The notes beneath the pieces are model-generated. The model worked only from the letters and a program-made list of their open reading frames with translations. It did no database searches and was not told the origin of the DNA. The translations under genes and the position numbers were made by a program. This document shows positions 1-6,450 of a DNA stretch of 8,347 nt, in pieces (within the stretch, counting starts at the first letter, position 1; each line of letters opens with the position of its first letter). This stretch comes from Lachnospiraceae bacterium (GTDB lineage: Bacteria; Bacillota_A; Clostridia; Lachnospirales; Lachnospiraceae). Location of the stretch: assembly GCA_016291475.1 (NCBI GenBank), contig JAEEXJ010000120.1, forward strand, positions 1 through 8,347, given 5' to 3'.

Positions 1-19
1 TAAGCTTTTCGGCATCCAT
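1..19 (-). CDS. Possible start of a downstream gene (partial, runs off the left edge)
   Basis: Reading the minus strand, the malic enzyme stop codon TAA (21-19) overlaps an ATG at 19-17 as TAATG, the arrangement used for translational coupling. The first codons would read MDAEKL before the window ends. An AGAGG stretch lies about 11 nt upstream of this ATG, inside the end of the malic enzyme gene, which is a little far for an ideal ribosome binding site. Only six codons are visible, so no function can be given, and the ATG could be fortuitous. If real, it is the fourth gene of the MurD-family ligase, rarA and malic enzyme operon. No terminator hairpin is seen after malic enzyme, which fits continued transcription. 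Confidence 0.35.
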
Positions 20-1170
20 TATTGAACAGGCCTCTTTACGGCTTCAGCTACTGAATCGCGAACCTTGGTATCAAAAGCTTCGGGCATAATGTAGTCCTCA
101 CAGAGCTTGTCTGCGGGAACTGCCGCTGCGATAGCTTCTGCTGCAGCCAGCTTCATCTCCTCGGTGATCTGAGGTGCTCTTGCTTCGAGTGCTCCGCGGA
201 AGATTCCGGGGAATGCAACTACGTTGTTGATCTGGTTGGGGAAGTCACTTCTTCCGGTTCCTACGATCCTTGCGCCTGCTGCCTTCGCTTCGTCAGGCAT
301 GATCTCGGGAACGGGATTTGCCATTGCGAAGATGATGGGATCTGCGTTCATGGTCTTAATCATATCCTGAGTAAGAACTCCGGGTGCGGATACGCCTACG
401 AAGATATCGGTTCCTACAACAGCATCTGCGAGCTTACCTGATCTGTTCTCGGGATTGGTGATCTTAAGCATTTCCTTCTTGGTATCGTTAAGATCGGTTC
501 TGTCAGCGGATACGATTCCTCTTGAATCGCAAAGGGTTACGCTTCCGAATCCGTACTTAAGAAGAAGCTTTGAGATTGCAACGCCTGCTGCGCCTGCGCC
601 GTTAACTACGATCTTGCAATCCTCTTTCTTCTTACCGGTAACCTTAAGAGCGTTGATGGAAGCCGCAAGTACTACGATAGCGGTACCGTGCTGGTCATCG
701 TGAAATACGGGGATGTTAAGTTCTGACTTAAGTCTCTCCTCGATCTCGAAACATCTGGGAGCAGATATATCCTCAAGGTTGATTCCGCCAAATCCGGGCG
801 CGATGTATTTAACAGCTTTGATGATCTCTTCGGTGTCCTGAGTATCAAGGCAGATGGGAACAGCATTTACTCCGCCGAACTCCTTGAACAAAACTGCCTT
901 TCCTTCCATAACGGGCATGGCAGCTTCGGGCCCGATATTTCCAAGTCCCAGTACTGCGGAACCGTCAGATACAACCGCAATGGTATTTGCCTTCCATGTA
1001 TATTTATATGCAAGCTCCTTGTCCTTGGCTATCTCTTTGCAGGGCTCTGCAACACCGGGAGTATAGGCAATCGCAAGTGCCTCTCTTGAATCTACTTTGG
1101 ACTTAGCTTCCGTTGAAAGCTTTCCGTTCCATTTCTCGTGTGCTGCAAGTGCTTCTTCATTTACACCCAT
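19..1170 (-). CDS. NAD(P)-dependent malic enzyme (malate dehydrogenase, oxaloacetate-decarboxylating)
   Basis: Cytoplasmic enzyme that oxidatively decarboxylates L-malate to pyruvate and CO2, producing NADH or NADPH. The 383-residue length fits the small bacterial type without a phosphotransacetylase extension. N-terminal malic domain: AYTPGVAEPC holds the catalytic Tyr36; VVSDGSAVLGLGNIG lies at 66-80 and MEGKA holds the catalytic Lys91; metal ligands are expected in NLED (131-134) and DDQHGTA (158-164). NAD-binding domain: Rossmann motif GAGAAG at 191-196, ANPVPE at 284-289, and SDFPNQINN at 308-316. Cofactor preference cannot be read safely. The start is well supported: AAGGAGA sits 7 nt upstream of the ATG, within the last codons of rarA, and only 1 nt separates the rarA stop from this ATG. 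It is therefore the third gene of a tightly packed operon, with no obvious functional link to its partners. Confidence 0.95.
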   Translation of the reverse strand: MGVNEEALAAHEKWNGKLSTEAKSKVDSREALAIAYTPGVAEPCKEIAKDKELAYKYTWKANTIAVVSDGSAVLGLGNIGPEAAMPVMEGKAVLFKEFGGVNAVPICLDTQDTEEIIKAVKYIAPGFGGINLEDISAPRCFEIEERLKSELNIPVFHDDQHGTAIVVLAASINALKVTGKKKEDCKIVVNGAGAAGVAISKLLLKYGFGSVTLCDSRGIVSADRTDLNDTKKEMLKITNPENRSGKLADAVVGTDIFVGVSAPGVLTQDMIKTMNADPIIFAMANPVPEIMPDEAKAAGARIVGTGRSDFPNQINNVVAFPGIFRGALEARAPQITEEMKLAAAEAIAAAVPADKLCEDYIMPEAFDTKVRDSVAEAVKRPVQ

Positions 1171-1171
1171 T

Positions 1172-2557
1172 TTAGTTCTCCTTACCTTTTATCTTTTTAA
1201 AATGCTCTTTGATCTTTATTTCATACCCCTGTCCGTCCGGTCTGAAAAATTCCTTACCGTCCAGTTCATAGGGCAGATACTGCTGATTGCAATAGTGATT
1301 CGGGAAGTCGTGTGAATACTGATATCCGACTCCGTGTCCCAATTTAGCGGCTCCCTTGTAATGCGCATCCTGAAGGTGAACAGGGATGGGAAGACTTCCC
1401 GATGTCCTAACCTCTTCAAGCGCCTCGTCAACCGCACATATGGCGGCATTTGACTTGGGCGCGGTAGCTACGTAAATCGCCGCTTCCGACAAAATAATAC
1501 GTGCTTCCGGCATTCCTACCTTTATCACAGCTTCGAATGCTGCATTTGCGACAACAAGTGCACCCGGATCAGCCATACCTACATCTTCGGCAGCACATAT
1601 AACTATACGCCTGGCGATGAAGCTTACTTCCTCTCCCGCATCCAGCATTCTTGCAAGATAATAAACGGCAGCGTCCGGATCAGAGCCTCTCATGCTTTTT
1701 ATAAAAGCGGAGATGGTATCGTAATGATTGTCTCCGGTCTTATCGTATCTTACTGCTTTCCTCTGAATACATTCCTGAGCGACATCAAGAGTAACATGTA
1801 TTCCGGGTTTTGTTTTATCCGAAGGACCCGTTACCGAATCGGGATAATCGCTTAAAGCCTGCTCATCGGGATCTGTAGTAAGGATCGCAAGTTCAAGTGC
1901 ATTAAGCGCATGTCTTGCATCTCCTCCCGCTACATCTGCGATGAATTCCAACGCTTCATCATCTATGTAGGGATTATATGCAGCCATTCCTCTTTCTGCG
2001 TCCGTTACGGCTATCTTCAGAAGAGTCTTTACATTGTCCATGGACAAAGGCTTAAGCTCAAATATCATGGACCTGCTGATAAGAGCGCCGTTTACCTCAA
2101 AATACGGATTCTCGGTGGTAGCGCCTATAAGCGTTACGGTTCCATCCTCAACAAAAGGAAGTAAGAAATCCTGCTGTCCTTTATTGAAACGATGTATCTC
2201 GTCGATAAAAAGGATCGTCTTCTGCGAATTCATTCCGAGGATGCTCTTAGCTTCGTTAACCGCATCCTCCATATCCTTCTTTCCCGCAGTCGTTGCGTTG
2301 ATGGATATGAATCTGGACCTTGTTGCACCCGCTATGACCTTTGCTATGGTGGTCTTACCGGTTCCGGGAGGACCATAGAGGATAAGCGAGCTTATTTTGT
2401 CTGCTTTTATCGCACGGTAAAGGAGCTTGCCCGGTGCGATGATCTCTTCCTGCCCCACGATCTCTTCGGGGGTTCTGGGTCTCATTCTTGCAGCAAGCGG
2501 ACTTTCGGTCTCTTTAGTTTTATCAGACATGTATTCAAAGAGATTTATCTGATCCAT
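1172..2557 (-). CDS. rarA: Replication-associated recombination protein A (RarA/MgsA, clamp-loader-like AAA+ ATPase)
   Basis: RarA is an AAA+ ATPase related to clamp-loader subunits and eukaryotic WRNIP1, acting at stalled replication forks and gaps. The 461-residue length is normal. Visible parts: LAARMRP near residues 21-27; Walker A GPPGTGKTT (62-70); Walker B LFIDEIHRF (116-124); sensor 1 GATTENP (145-151); a candidate arginine finger at SRSMIFEL (161-168); sensor 2 region GGDARHALNALE (211-222); and a C-terminal tetramerisation domain with AEDVGMADP and YKGAAKLGHGVGYQYSHD. QINLF at residues 3-7 resembles a sliding-clamp-binding pentapeptide. The ATG at 2557 lies inside the 3' end of the MurD-family gene (23-nt overlap) and has only a weak ribosome binding site, suggesting coupling. 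The next in-frame ATG (2530) has no better site. The 3' end carries the malic enzyme ribosome binding site. Confidence 0.96.
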   Translation of the reverse strand: MDQINLFEYMSDKTKETESPLAARMRPRTPEEIVGQEEIIAPGKLLYRAIKADKISSLILYGPPGTGKTTIAKVIAGATRSRFISINATTAGKKDMEDAVNEAKSILGMNSQKTILFIDEIHRFNKGQQDFLLPFVEDGTVTLIGATTENPYFEVNGALISRSMIFELKPLSMDNVKTLLKIAVTDAERGMAAYNPYIDDEALEFIADVAGGDARHALNALELAILTTDPDEQALSDYPDSVTGPSDKTKPGIHVTLDVAQECIQRKAVRYDKTGDNHYDTISAFIKSMRGSDPDAAVYYLARMLDAGEEVSFIARRIVICAAEDVGMADPGALVVANAAFEAVIKVGMPEARIILSEAAIYVATAPKSNAAICAVDEALEEVRTSGSLPIPVHLQDAHYKGAAKLGHGVGYQYSHDFPNHYCNQQYLPYELDGKEFFRPDGQGYEIKIKEHFKKIKGKEN

Positions 2558-3806
2558 GCTTTACTACCAATTGCGCAAATACATCTCCGCGCTCTTCGAA
2601 ATTTTTAAAATATCCGTATGATGCCGCAGCGGGTGAAAGCAGACATCCTCTGCCGGTATCCGTGATCTCGAATGCCTTCCTGACGGCACCTTCAAGATTC
2701 TCTTCATAATAAACATTTGAAATGCCTGCTCCCAGCTCTTCTACGATCCTTTTGCCGGTTGCATACATGCAGATGAATTTAAACTCCGCATGTTCTTTCA
2801 TAAAATCTTCCAATACCGAATATGAAATTCCCCTGTCCATTCCGCCCACAAGTATCACCTGCGCTCCGGGGATGCTGGTAGCCGCGCTTATTGCAGCTTC
2901 GGGAATGGTAGAGATAGAATCGTCGTAGAAATCTATTCCTTCAAATGTTCCGATCTTTTTCATTCTGTGAGGCAAGGCCTCAAAAGAATTCAGACTCTTA
3001 AGCACTTCCTCTTCGGAAATACCGAAATTATCCATGCATATCTTCTTAACAAAGAATGCATTGATACGATTATGTTCTCCGTAAAGACTGAGCTCTATTC
3101 CCTTAAGATCATCCTCGGAAGGAACGACTCTTATCTGCTCGGAATCCGATTTTATCCCGGGCACGTTTTCACCGATATATGCCTTATCACCGCGAACCTG
3201 CCTGCTTACGATATGACTCTTGGCTTCAAAGTACGCATCCATGCTTCCGTAATAATCAAGATGCTCTTCATAGAGATCCAGGAACACGGATATGTGCGGT
3301 GCGGTCTTGGCGTTCTTAAGCTGATGACAACTGAGTTCGAGAACAACTATGGAATCACCTTCCGCATCATCGTAGTAATCCAGACAGGGAAGACCGATGT
3401 TTCCGGCAAGGATCACTTTTTTACCGGAGGTTTCCGAAAGCACATGGGCAAGCATGGACACCGTCGTAGATTTTCCCTTGGTACCGGTAACTCCTATGGT
3501 CTTGTCCTTATAAGTACTGATAAAGATTTCGGTCTGGGAAGTGATCTTCTCCGAGATATCGCCGATCTTTTTACTCTCTTCTTCTGAGAAAGAATCCGCC
3601 TTTGGAGGCCATACGATCCCCGGGCTTTTGATTATCACATCGTATCCTTCGCCTGCGCCTTCCAGCATTTCTTCGGGAGTTGCCGAGGATATGTCTACGG
3701 CCTTTGGAGAAACGTGGGATGCAAGCCATTTTTCGGTGGATTTTCCTTCTCTTCCGTAGCCCCATATAAGTATTTTTTTATCGTTAAACAGATGATCTGT
3801 CGTCAT
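2535..3806 (-). CDS. murD2: MurD-family ligase, probably MurD2 (UDP-N-acetylmuramoyl-L-alanine--L-glutamate ligase)
   Basis: ATP-dependent Mur ligase of cytoplasmic peptidoglycan precursor synthesis, joining glutamate to UDP-MurNAc-L-Ala. The 423 residues are slightly short for MurD (about 450). N-terminal UDP-binding domain: WGYGREG (15-21) and IKSPGI (59-64). ATPase domain: P-loop VTGTKGKSTT (106-115), GNIG (135-138), a Lys in FEAKSHI (Lys196) placed like the carbamylated lysine of the family, and GEHNRINA (243-250). C-terminal domain: LPHRM (278-282), GGMDRG (321-326) and SPAAASYGYFKNFEERG (391-407). The odd feature is DDSISTIP (295-302): canonical MurD has NDSKATN there, with a conserved Lys and Asn. 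The variant matches my recollection of MurD2, which uses L-Glu and works with MurL; a MurL-like gene lies 2.6 kb away. It is first in an operon with rarA and malic enzyme, outside a dcw cluster. Family certain; subfamily and substrate stereochemistry inferred. Confidence 0.82.
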   Translation of the reverse strand: MTTDHLFNDKKILIWGYGREGKSTEKWLASHVSPKAVDISSATPEEMLEGAGEGYDVIIKSPGIVWPPKADSFSEEESKKIGDISEKITSQTEIFISTYKDKTIGVTGTKGKSTTVSMLAHVLSETSGKKVILAGNIGLPCLDYYDDAEGDSIVVLELSCHQLKNAKTAPHISVFLDLYEEHLDYYGSMDAYFEAKSHIVSRQVRGDKAYIGENVPGIKSDSEQIRVVPSEDDLKGIELSLYGEHNRINAFFVKKICMDNFGISEEEVLKSLNSFEALPHRMKKIGTFEGIDFYDDSISTIPEAAISAATSIPGAQVILVGGMDRGISYSVLEDFMKEHAEFKFICMYATGKRIVEELGAGISNVYYEENLEGAVRKAFEITDTGRGCLLSPAAASYGYFKNFEERGDVFAQLVVKHGSDKSL

Positions 3807-3822
3807 AAGTAAATTCCAATCC

Positions 3823-3835
3823 GGGCAAAAAGCCC
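3823..3835 (-). other. Small hairpin in the leader of the murD2 operon
   Basis: The sequence GGGCTTTTTGCCC (minus strand) can form a 4-bp GC stem with a T5 loop. It lies between the -10 box and the ribosome binding region of the MurD-family gene, so it would sit near the 5' end of the mRNA. It is too short and lacks a following U tract, so it is not a terminator. A 5' stabilising stem or chance are both possible. Confidence 0.3.
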
Positions 3836-3847
3836 ATAAGCCAATAT

Positions 3848-3876
3848 ATTATACCTTATTTACCTTATATTTGGTA
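3848..3876 (-). promoter_or_regulatory. Promoter of the murD2-rarA-malic enzyme operon
   Basis: The minus strand reads TATAAT exactly at 3853-3848, about 42 nt upstream of the ATG at 3806, and sits just after the terminator of the preceding gene. The -35 position (around 3871-3876, TACCAA) is a poor match to TTGACA, so the promoter may be weak, depend on an activator, or lean on the -10 box alone. Transcription would start near 3841. Confidence 0.6.
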
Positions 3877-3877
3877 G

Positions 3878-3914
3878 AAAAAAAAGAACAGCCTGCATGA
3901 GGCTGCCCTTTTTT
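3878..3914 (-). terminator. Rho-independent terminator of the L,D-transpeptidase gene
   Basis: On the minus strand, CAGCCT and AGGCTG arms flank a 5-nt loop (3889-3894 with 3900-3905). A 2x2 internal mismatch and then a G-C plus A-T stretch extend the stem, and a T-rich tail (8 T at 3885-3878) follows. It begins about 35 nt after the stop codon at 3950 and separates this gene from the murD2 operon promoter immediately downstream. Confidence 0.85.
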
Positions 3915-3949
3915 AAGGAAAAGATTATTAGTTAGATTATTGACAACGG

Positions 3950-4918
3950 TTATGCGATGGTTACAAGCGTTCCGTCGGGAACAAGATTGTAAAGCCACAT
4001 CGCGTCCTCTACGGAAAGTCTTACGCATCCGAGTGATGCCTTGCTTCCGAGAGCTGCTACTTCTTCGGGGATGGGAAGAAGATCGCCTTTGTGTGTGAAG
4101 CAAACGGAGTGGAACATATATCCGCCGGTCCTGAACCTCATTCCCCAAACTGCCCAGGTTCCGTCTGCCATGTATACCCATCCGCCGCCTGCAGTATGCT
4201 CATATATCGAGAAGGTTCCGGAAGGAGTTCCGTGTCCGGCTCTTCCGGTCGAACAGAGCATGCTCTTAACCAGCTGTGAATAGGTTCCGTCAGCTCCCAC
4301 TGTAAGAACTGAGCAGACATTGAGTTCGCGGTCCACCACGATGTAATAAGGAGATCCGTTGGAAGGGATTCCGGTGGGGATATAAAGCGCATCGCTCGTT
4401 GTCTGTGGTGCAACCGGTGCAGTCGCCTGAGAAGGGGTGGGCGCCGCAGGTGTTACACTCTGAGCGGGAGTTACGTTTCCGGTAATGGTGCCGTCCTTTG
4501 TCATCGTATGTACATATGATGCATTGGGACGTCTGAGTTCGCTTCTTCCTAATAAGATGTAATGCTGGAAGAGGCTTTCCGCATTGGTTCCGTATACAGC
4601 CGCAACATCGGGATAAGTTGTTGCGTAATATGTAGCATCGAACCAGTTAGCACTTGCTGCGGGAACTCTGTTTTCATTTACACCGTAGTTCTTATAATGA
4701 AACCACATTGCGGAATCGAATCCGCCGTAGTTTGCTGCATTTGCTCCTCCGTATGCGGCCGCAACATCGGGATACGCTGTTGCATAAAACTCTGCATCGA
4801 ACCAGAGAGGAGTTTTATCGGGAAGTGAGACATTTGCAGCATCTGCCTTCACCGCCGGGGTAATTACCGCGAGAATTGCAATTGCTGCGGTAAGAATAAG
4901 CATTTTTAATTTTTTCAT
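3950..4918 (-). CDS. Secreted L,D-transpeptidase (YkuD domain) with two N-terminal 'YPDVA' repeats
   Basis: Exported cell-wall enzyme expected to form 3-3 (L,D) cross-links or attach groups to peptidoglycan stems. Residues are numbered from the longer reading starting at 4939 (329 aa). A signal peptide (basic MKKLK, then a hydrophobic stretch to about residue 30) ends near VKADA. Two repeats follow: WFDAEFYATAYPDVAAAYG (46-64) and WFDATYYATTYPDVAAVYG (99-117), each followed by an aromatic HY motif (81-82, 126-127). A Pro/Thr/Ala linker covers about 157-183. The YkuD domain runs from about 198 to the end, with GTPSGTF (237-243), His277 and SLGCVRLS (302-309), which holds catalytic Cys305 and Arg307. 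I prefer the ATG at 4918 (residue 8): GAAAGAG lies about 8 nt upstream and it gives a typical signal peptide, whereas the ATG at 4939 has no good ribosome binding site. The gene is monocistronic with its own terminator and diverges from the DUF3048 lipoprotein gene. Confidence 0.92.
   Translation of the reverse strand: MKKLKMLILTAAIAILAVITPAVKADAANVSLPDKTPLWFDAEFYATAYPDVAAAYGGANAANYGGFDSAMWFHYKNYGVNENRVPAASANWFDATYYATTYPDVAAVYGTNAESLFQHYILLGRSELRRPNASYVHTMTKDGTITGNVTPAQSVTPAAPTPSQATAPVAPQTTSDALYIPTGIPSNGSPYYIVVDRELNVCSVLTVGADGTYSQLVKSMLCSTGRAGHGTPSGTFSIYEHTAGGGWVYMADGTWAVWGMRFRTGGYMFHSVCFTHKGDLLPIPEEVAALGSKASLGCVRLSVEDAMWLYNLVPDGTLVTIA
4590..4645 (-). repeat. Direct repeat copy encoding the second 'YPDVA' motif
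   Basis: This 56-nt stretch inside the L,D-transpeptidase gene matches 4749-4804 at 46 of 56 positions by eye, offset 159 bp. It encodes the second WFDATYYATTYPDVAAVYG unit, consistent with an internal tandem duplication of a domain of about 53 residues that has since diverged. Confidence 0.8.
4749..4804 (-). repeat. Direct repeat copy encoding the first 'YPDVA' motif
   Basis: Partner of the copy at 4590-4645. It encodes WFDAEFYATAYPDVAAAYG, nearest the signal peptide. The gap-free 56-bp alignment in frame shows that both protein repeats come from duplication within the gene. Confidence 0.8.
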
Positions 4919-4989
4919 AAGTACTACTCTTTCTGTCATGAACCTGCATGCGCGCAGGCCAATCTTTTCCTAATGTTTTCGTCAATCAT

Positions 4990-5019
4990 TTTGTATCATA
5001 TTTGAATAATTATTGACAA
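4990..5019 (-). promoter_or_regulatory. Candidate promoter of the L,D-transpeptidase gene
   Basis: On the minus strand TTGTCA (5019-5014, 5 of 6 to the -35 consensus) is followed after 18 bp by TACAAA (4995-4990, 4 of 6 to TATAAT). This is about 72 nt upstream of the ATG at 4918. TATGAT at 5000-4995 is a better -10 but lies only 13 bp from this -35. The region is very AT-rich, so the exact boxes are uncertain. A hairpin CCTGC-6-GCAGG (4943-4958) would be in the leader. Confidence 0.4.
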
Positions 5020-5056
5020 TATATGCACAGTTGAAATAGGGGGCTTAAAATGCCTG

Positions 5057-5145
5057 TTTTTTCAGTATTTTCAAGGGTTTGAAGGTGTTTTTTAAGATTC
5101 CCTTAAGATTGATTAAGCTTTTTTTATCCAACTTGATTAAAAAAA
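5057..5145 (+). promoter_or_regulatory. Phased T/A tracts and TTAAG direct repeats upstream of the DUF3048 lipoprotein promoter
   Basis: Four homopolymer tracts, T6 (5057-5062), T6 (5088-5093), T7 (5119-5125) and A7 (5139-5145), have centres 31, 31.5 and 20 bp apart, close to whole helical turns, so bent DNA is likely. Overlapping them are TTAAGATT at 5092-5099 and 5103-5110 (11 bp apart), a third TTAAG at 5113-5117, and TTGATTAA at 5109-5116 and again at 5133-5140 covering the -35 box. This looks like a regulator site or UP-like element. No regulator is identified. Confidence 0.45.
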
Positions 5146-5161
5146 CCATTCCCACTATAAT
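5133..5161 (+). promoter_or_regulatory. Sigma-A-type promoter of the DUF3048 lipoprotein gene
   Basis: TTGATT (5133-5138) and a perfect TATAAT (5156-5161) are separated by exactly 17 bp. Transcription would begin near 5168, giving a leader of about 33 nt that contains GGAGG (5187-5191) 9 nt before the ATG. An A7 run occupies the start of the spacer. Confidence 0.8.
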
Positions 5162-5200
5162 ATGCCATGTGCGTAAAACACACATTGGAGGATAATATTT

Positions 5201-6364
5201 ATGAAAAATAAGAAACTGATATCAATGCTTGCCATCGCTGCAATGAGCGTATCTCTCATCGCAGGATGCGGCAACAATACCGGAAATGAGAACCCTTCCG
5301 GAAGTGACTTCGAAGGTTCACCCATCGTTGTTGTAGATGAAGAAGGTGATACCACCACTCCCACTCCCGATGCTCAGGAGACTTCCGAAGTTGAGATTCC
5401 CGAAGGATGCTACCTTTCAGAGCTTACCGGACTTCCTATTTCAAACGATCTTAAAGATCAGCGTCCCATTGCAGTTATGGTAGACTGCGAGAAAGAATCT
5501 CTTCCCAATTATGAGATTGCCGAGTGCGATATCGTATATGAGCTGATGAATTCAACCGCTAACGACCGCGTAACCAGACTTATGTGCGTACGTAAGGATT
5601 GGGGAAACATCCAGCAGATGGGTAACATCCGTTCAACCCGTCCCACCAACATCTCTCTTGCCGGTGAGTACAATGCGATCCTCGTTCACGACGGCGGCCC
5701 CGTATACATCAATGATTTCATTGCTAAGCCTTACTGTAATCACCTCTCAGCCGGATTCTCAAGAGTAGAACTCGGAAGAGCTGATTTCTATGAAGAGTTT
5801 ATCGGAGCAGGCGAGCTCGAAAGCAGAATTAAGGCCGCAGGCTTTTCTTCCACTTACAACACCTATGCTCCCATGAGAGATACCCACTTCCTCTTCAGAC
5901 CTTACGGCACTGACATGACCCTTACCGAGATGGGATATTCAAACGCTACCAATGCAACCAATGTCTCCATCCCTACTTTCAAGCACACCCAGTCATCTCT
6001 TAAGTACAACGAGTCAACCGGAACTTATGACTTCTATCTCTACGGAATGCTTCAGAAGGACGCTGAGGATGACGAAGTAGTATCTTTCGAGAACGTAATC
6101 CTTCAGTGTGCTGACTACTATGTATATGATGAGCACGGCTACCTGATCTATCTCTACTACAATCAGACCGATACTCAGGGCTACTACATCACCAACGGAC
6201 AGGCGATCAAAGTCACCTGGACAAAGGCAGTCAGCAACGAAAAGCTCGACTACGAGATCACCAAGTTCTACGACGAGAACGGTGACGAGATCCAGATCAA
6301 CCCCGGCAAGACCTATATCGCTCTTGTTCCCCAGGACGGCTGGAACTCACTTTCTTTCAACTAA
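5201..6364 (+). CDS. DUF3048 domain lipoprotein (YerB family)
   Basis: Lipid-anchored extracytoplasmic protein of 387 residues with no established biochemical function; the family includes Bacillus YerB. The signal peptide (MKNKK plus a hydrophobic stretch) ends in the lipobox LIAGC, making Cys23 the lipidated residue. A Gly/Ser/Thr/Pro-rich acidic linker (24-68) follows. The N-terminal DUF3048 domain shows LTGLPI (75-80), RPIAVMVD (88-95), CDIVYELMN (109-117), GNIRSTRP (141-148; the family usually has VRSARP), VHDGGP (162-167) and MRDTHFLF (225-232). The C-terminal DUF3048 domain shows FENVILQ (296-302), TWTKA (339-343), FYDENGDEIQINPGKT (356-371) and ALVPQ (374-378). Start is supported by GGAGG at 9 nt. 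The gene stands alone between its own promoter and terminator, divergent from a cell-wall transpeptidase, which suggests an envelope role (inference). Confidence 0.93.
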   Translation: MKNKKLISMLAIAAMSVSLIAGCGNNTGNENPSGSDFEGSPIVVVDEEGDTTTPTPDAQETSEVEIPEGCYLSELTGLPISNDLKDQRPIAVMVDCEKESLPNYEIAECDIVYELMNSTANDRVTRLMCVRKDWGNIQQMGNIRSTRPTNISLAGEYNAILVHDGGPVYINDFIAKPYCNHLSAGFSRVELGRADFYEEFIGAGELESRIKAAGFSSTYNTYAPMRDTHFLFRPYGTDMTLTEMGYSNATNATNVSIPTFKHTQSSLKYNESTGTYDFYLYGMLQKDAEDDEVVSFENVILQCADYYVYDEHGYLIYLYYNQTDTQGYYITNGQAIKVTWTKAVSNEKLDYEITKFYDENGDEIQINPGKTYIALVPQDGWNSLSFN

Positions 6365-6374
6365 GATTGAAAAT

Positions 6375-6411
6375 AAAAAGATCGCAGGTTTAAAACCTGC
6401 GATCTTTTTTT
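6375..6411 (+). terminator. Strong bidirectional rho-independent terminator
   Basis: A near-perfect palindrome: AGATCGCAGG pairs with CCTGCGATCT (6379-6388 with 6396-6405), extended by A-T pairs on both sides, with T7 after the hairpin on the plus strand (6405-6411). On the minus strand the tail reads TTTTTATTTT. It therefore ends the lipoprotein transcript and also that of the convergent gene ending at 6451. Confidence 0.93.
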
Positions 6412-6450
6412 ATGACAATAGGGACGTTAAAGCCTGCCGGCTTAAATTAA

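Noticed and set aside
2967..3587. A 206-codon open frame on the plus strand opposite the MurD-family gene
   Set aside because: It lies wholly within a conserved ligase gene, has no recognisable domain, and reads as low-quality protein. It is an antisense shadow frame.
3787..3837. Possible 17-codon upstream frame (starts MGFLPG) overlapping the MurD-family start
   Set aside because: The ATG would lie only about 4 nt from the predicted transcription start, has no ribosome binding site, and its peptide has no leader-peptide signature such as repeated codons.
4937..4939. ATG at 4939 as start of the L,D-transpeptidase
   Set aside because: It lacks a suitably spaced ribosome binding site and would put MTERVVL before a normal signal peptide. 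The ATG at 4918 is better, although the longer form cannot be excluded.
5013..5018. Perfect TTGACA on the plus strand as a second promoter for the lipoprotein gene
   Set aside because: No acceptable -10 box lies 16-18 bp downstream, and the promoter at 5133-5161 is much better. The same bases can serve as the minus-strand -35.
5167..5185. ATGTG/CACAT pairing near the 5' end of the lipoprotein mRNA as a regulatory stem
   Set aside because: Only 5 bp with a 9-nt loop. It does not cover the ribosome binding site and shows no riboswitch-like structure.
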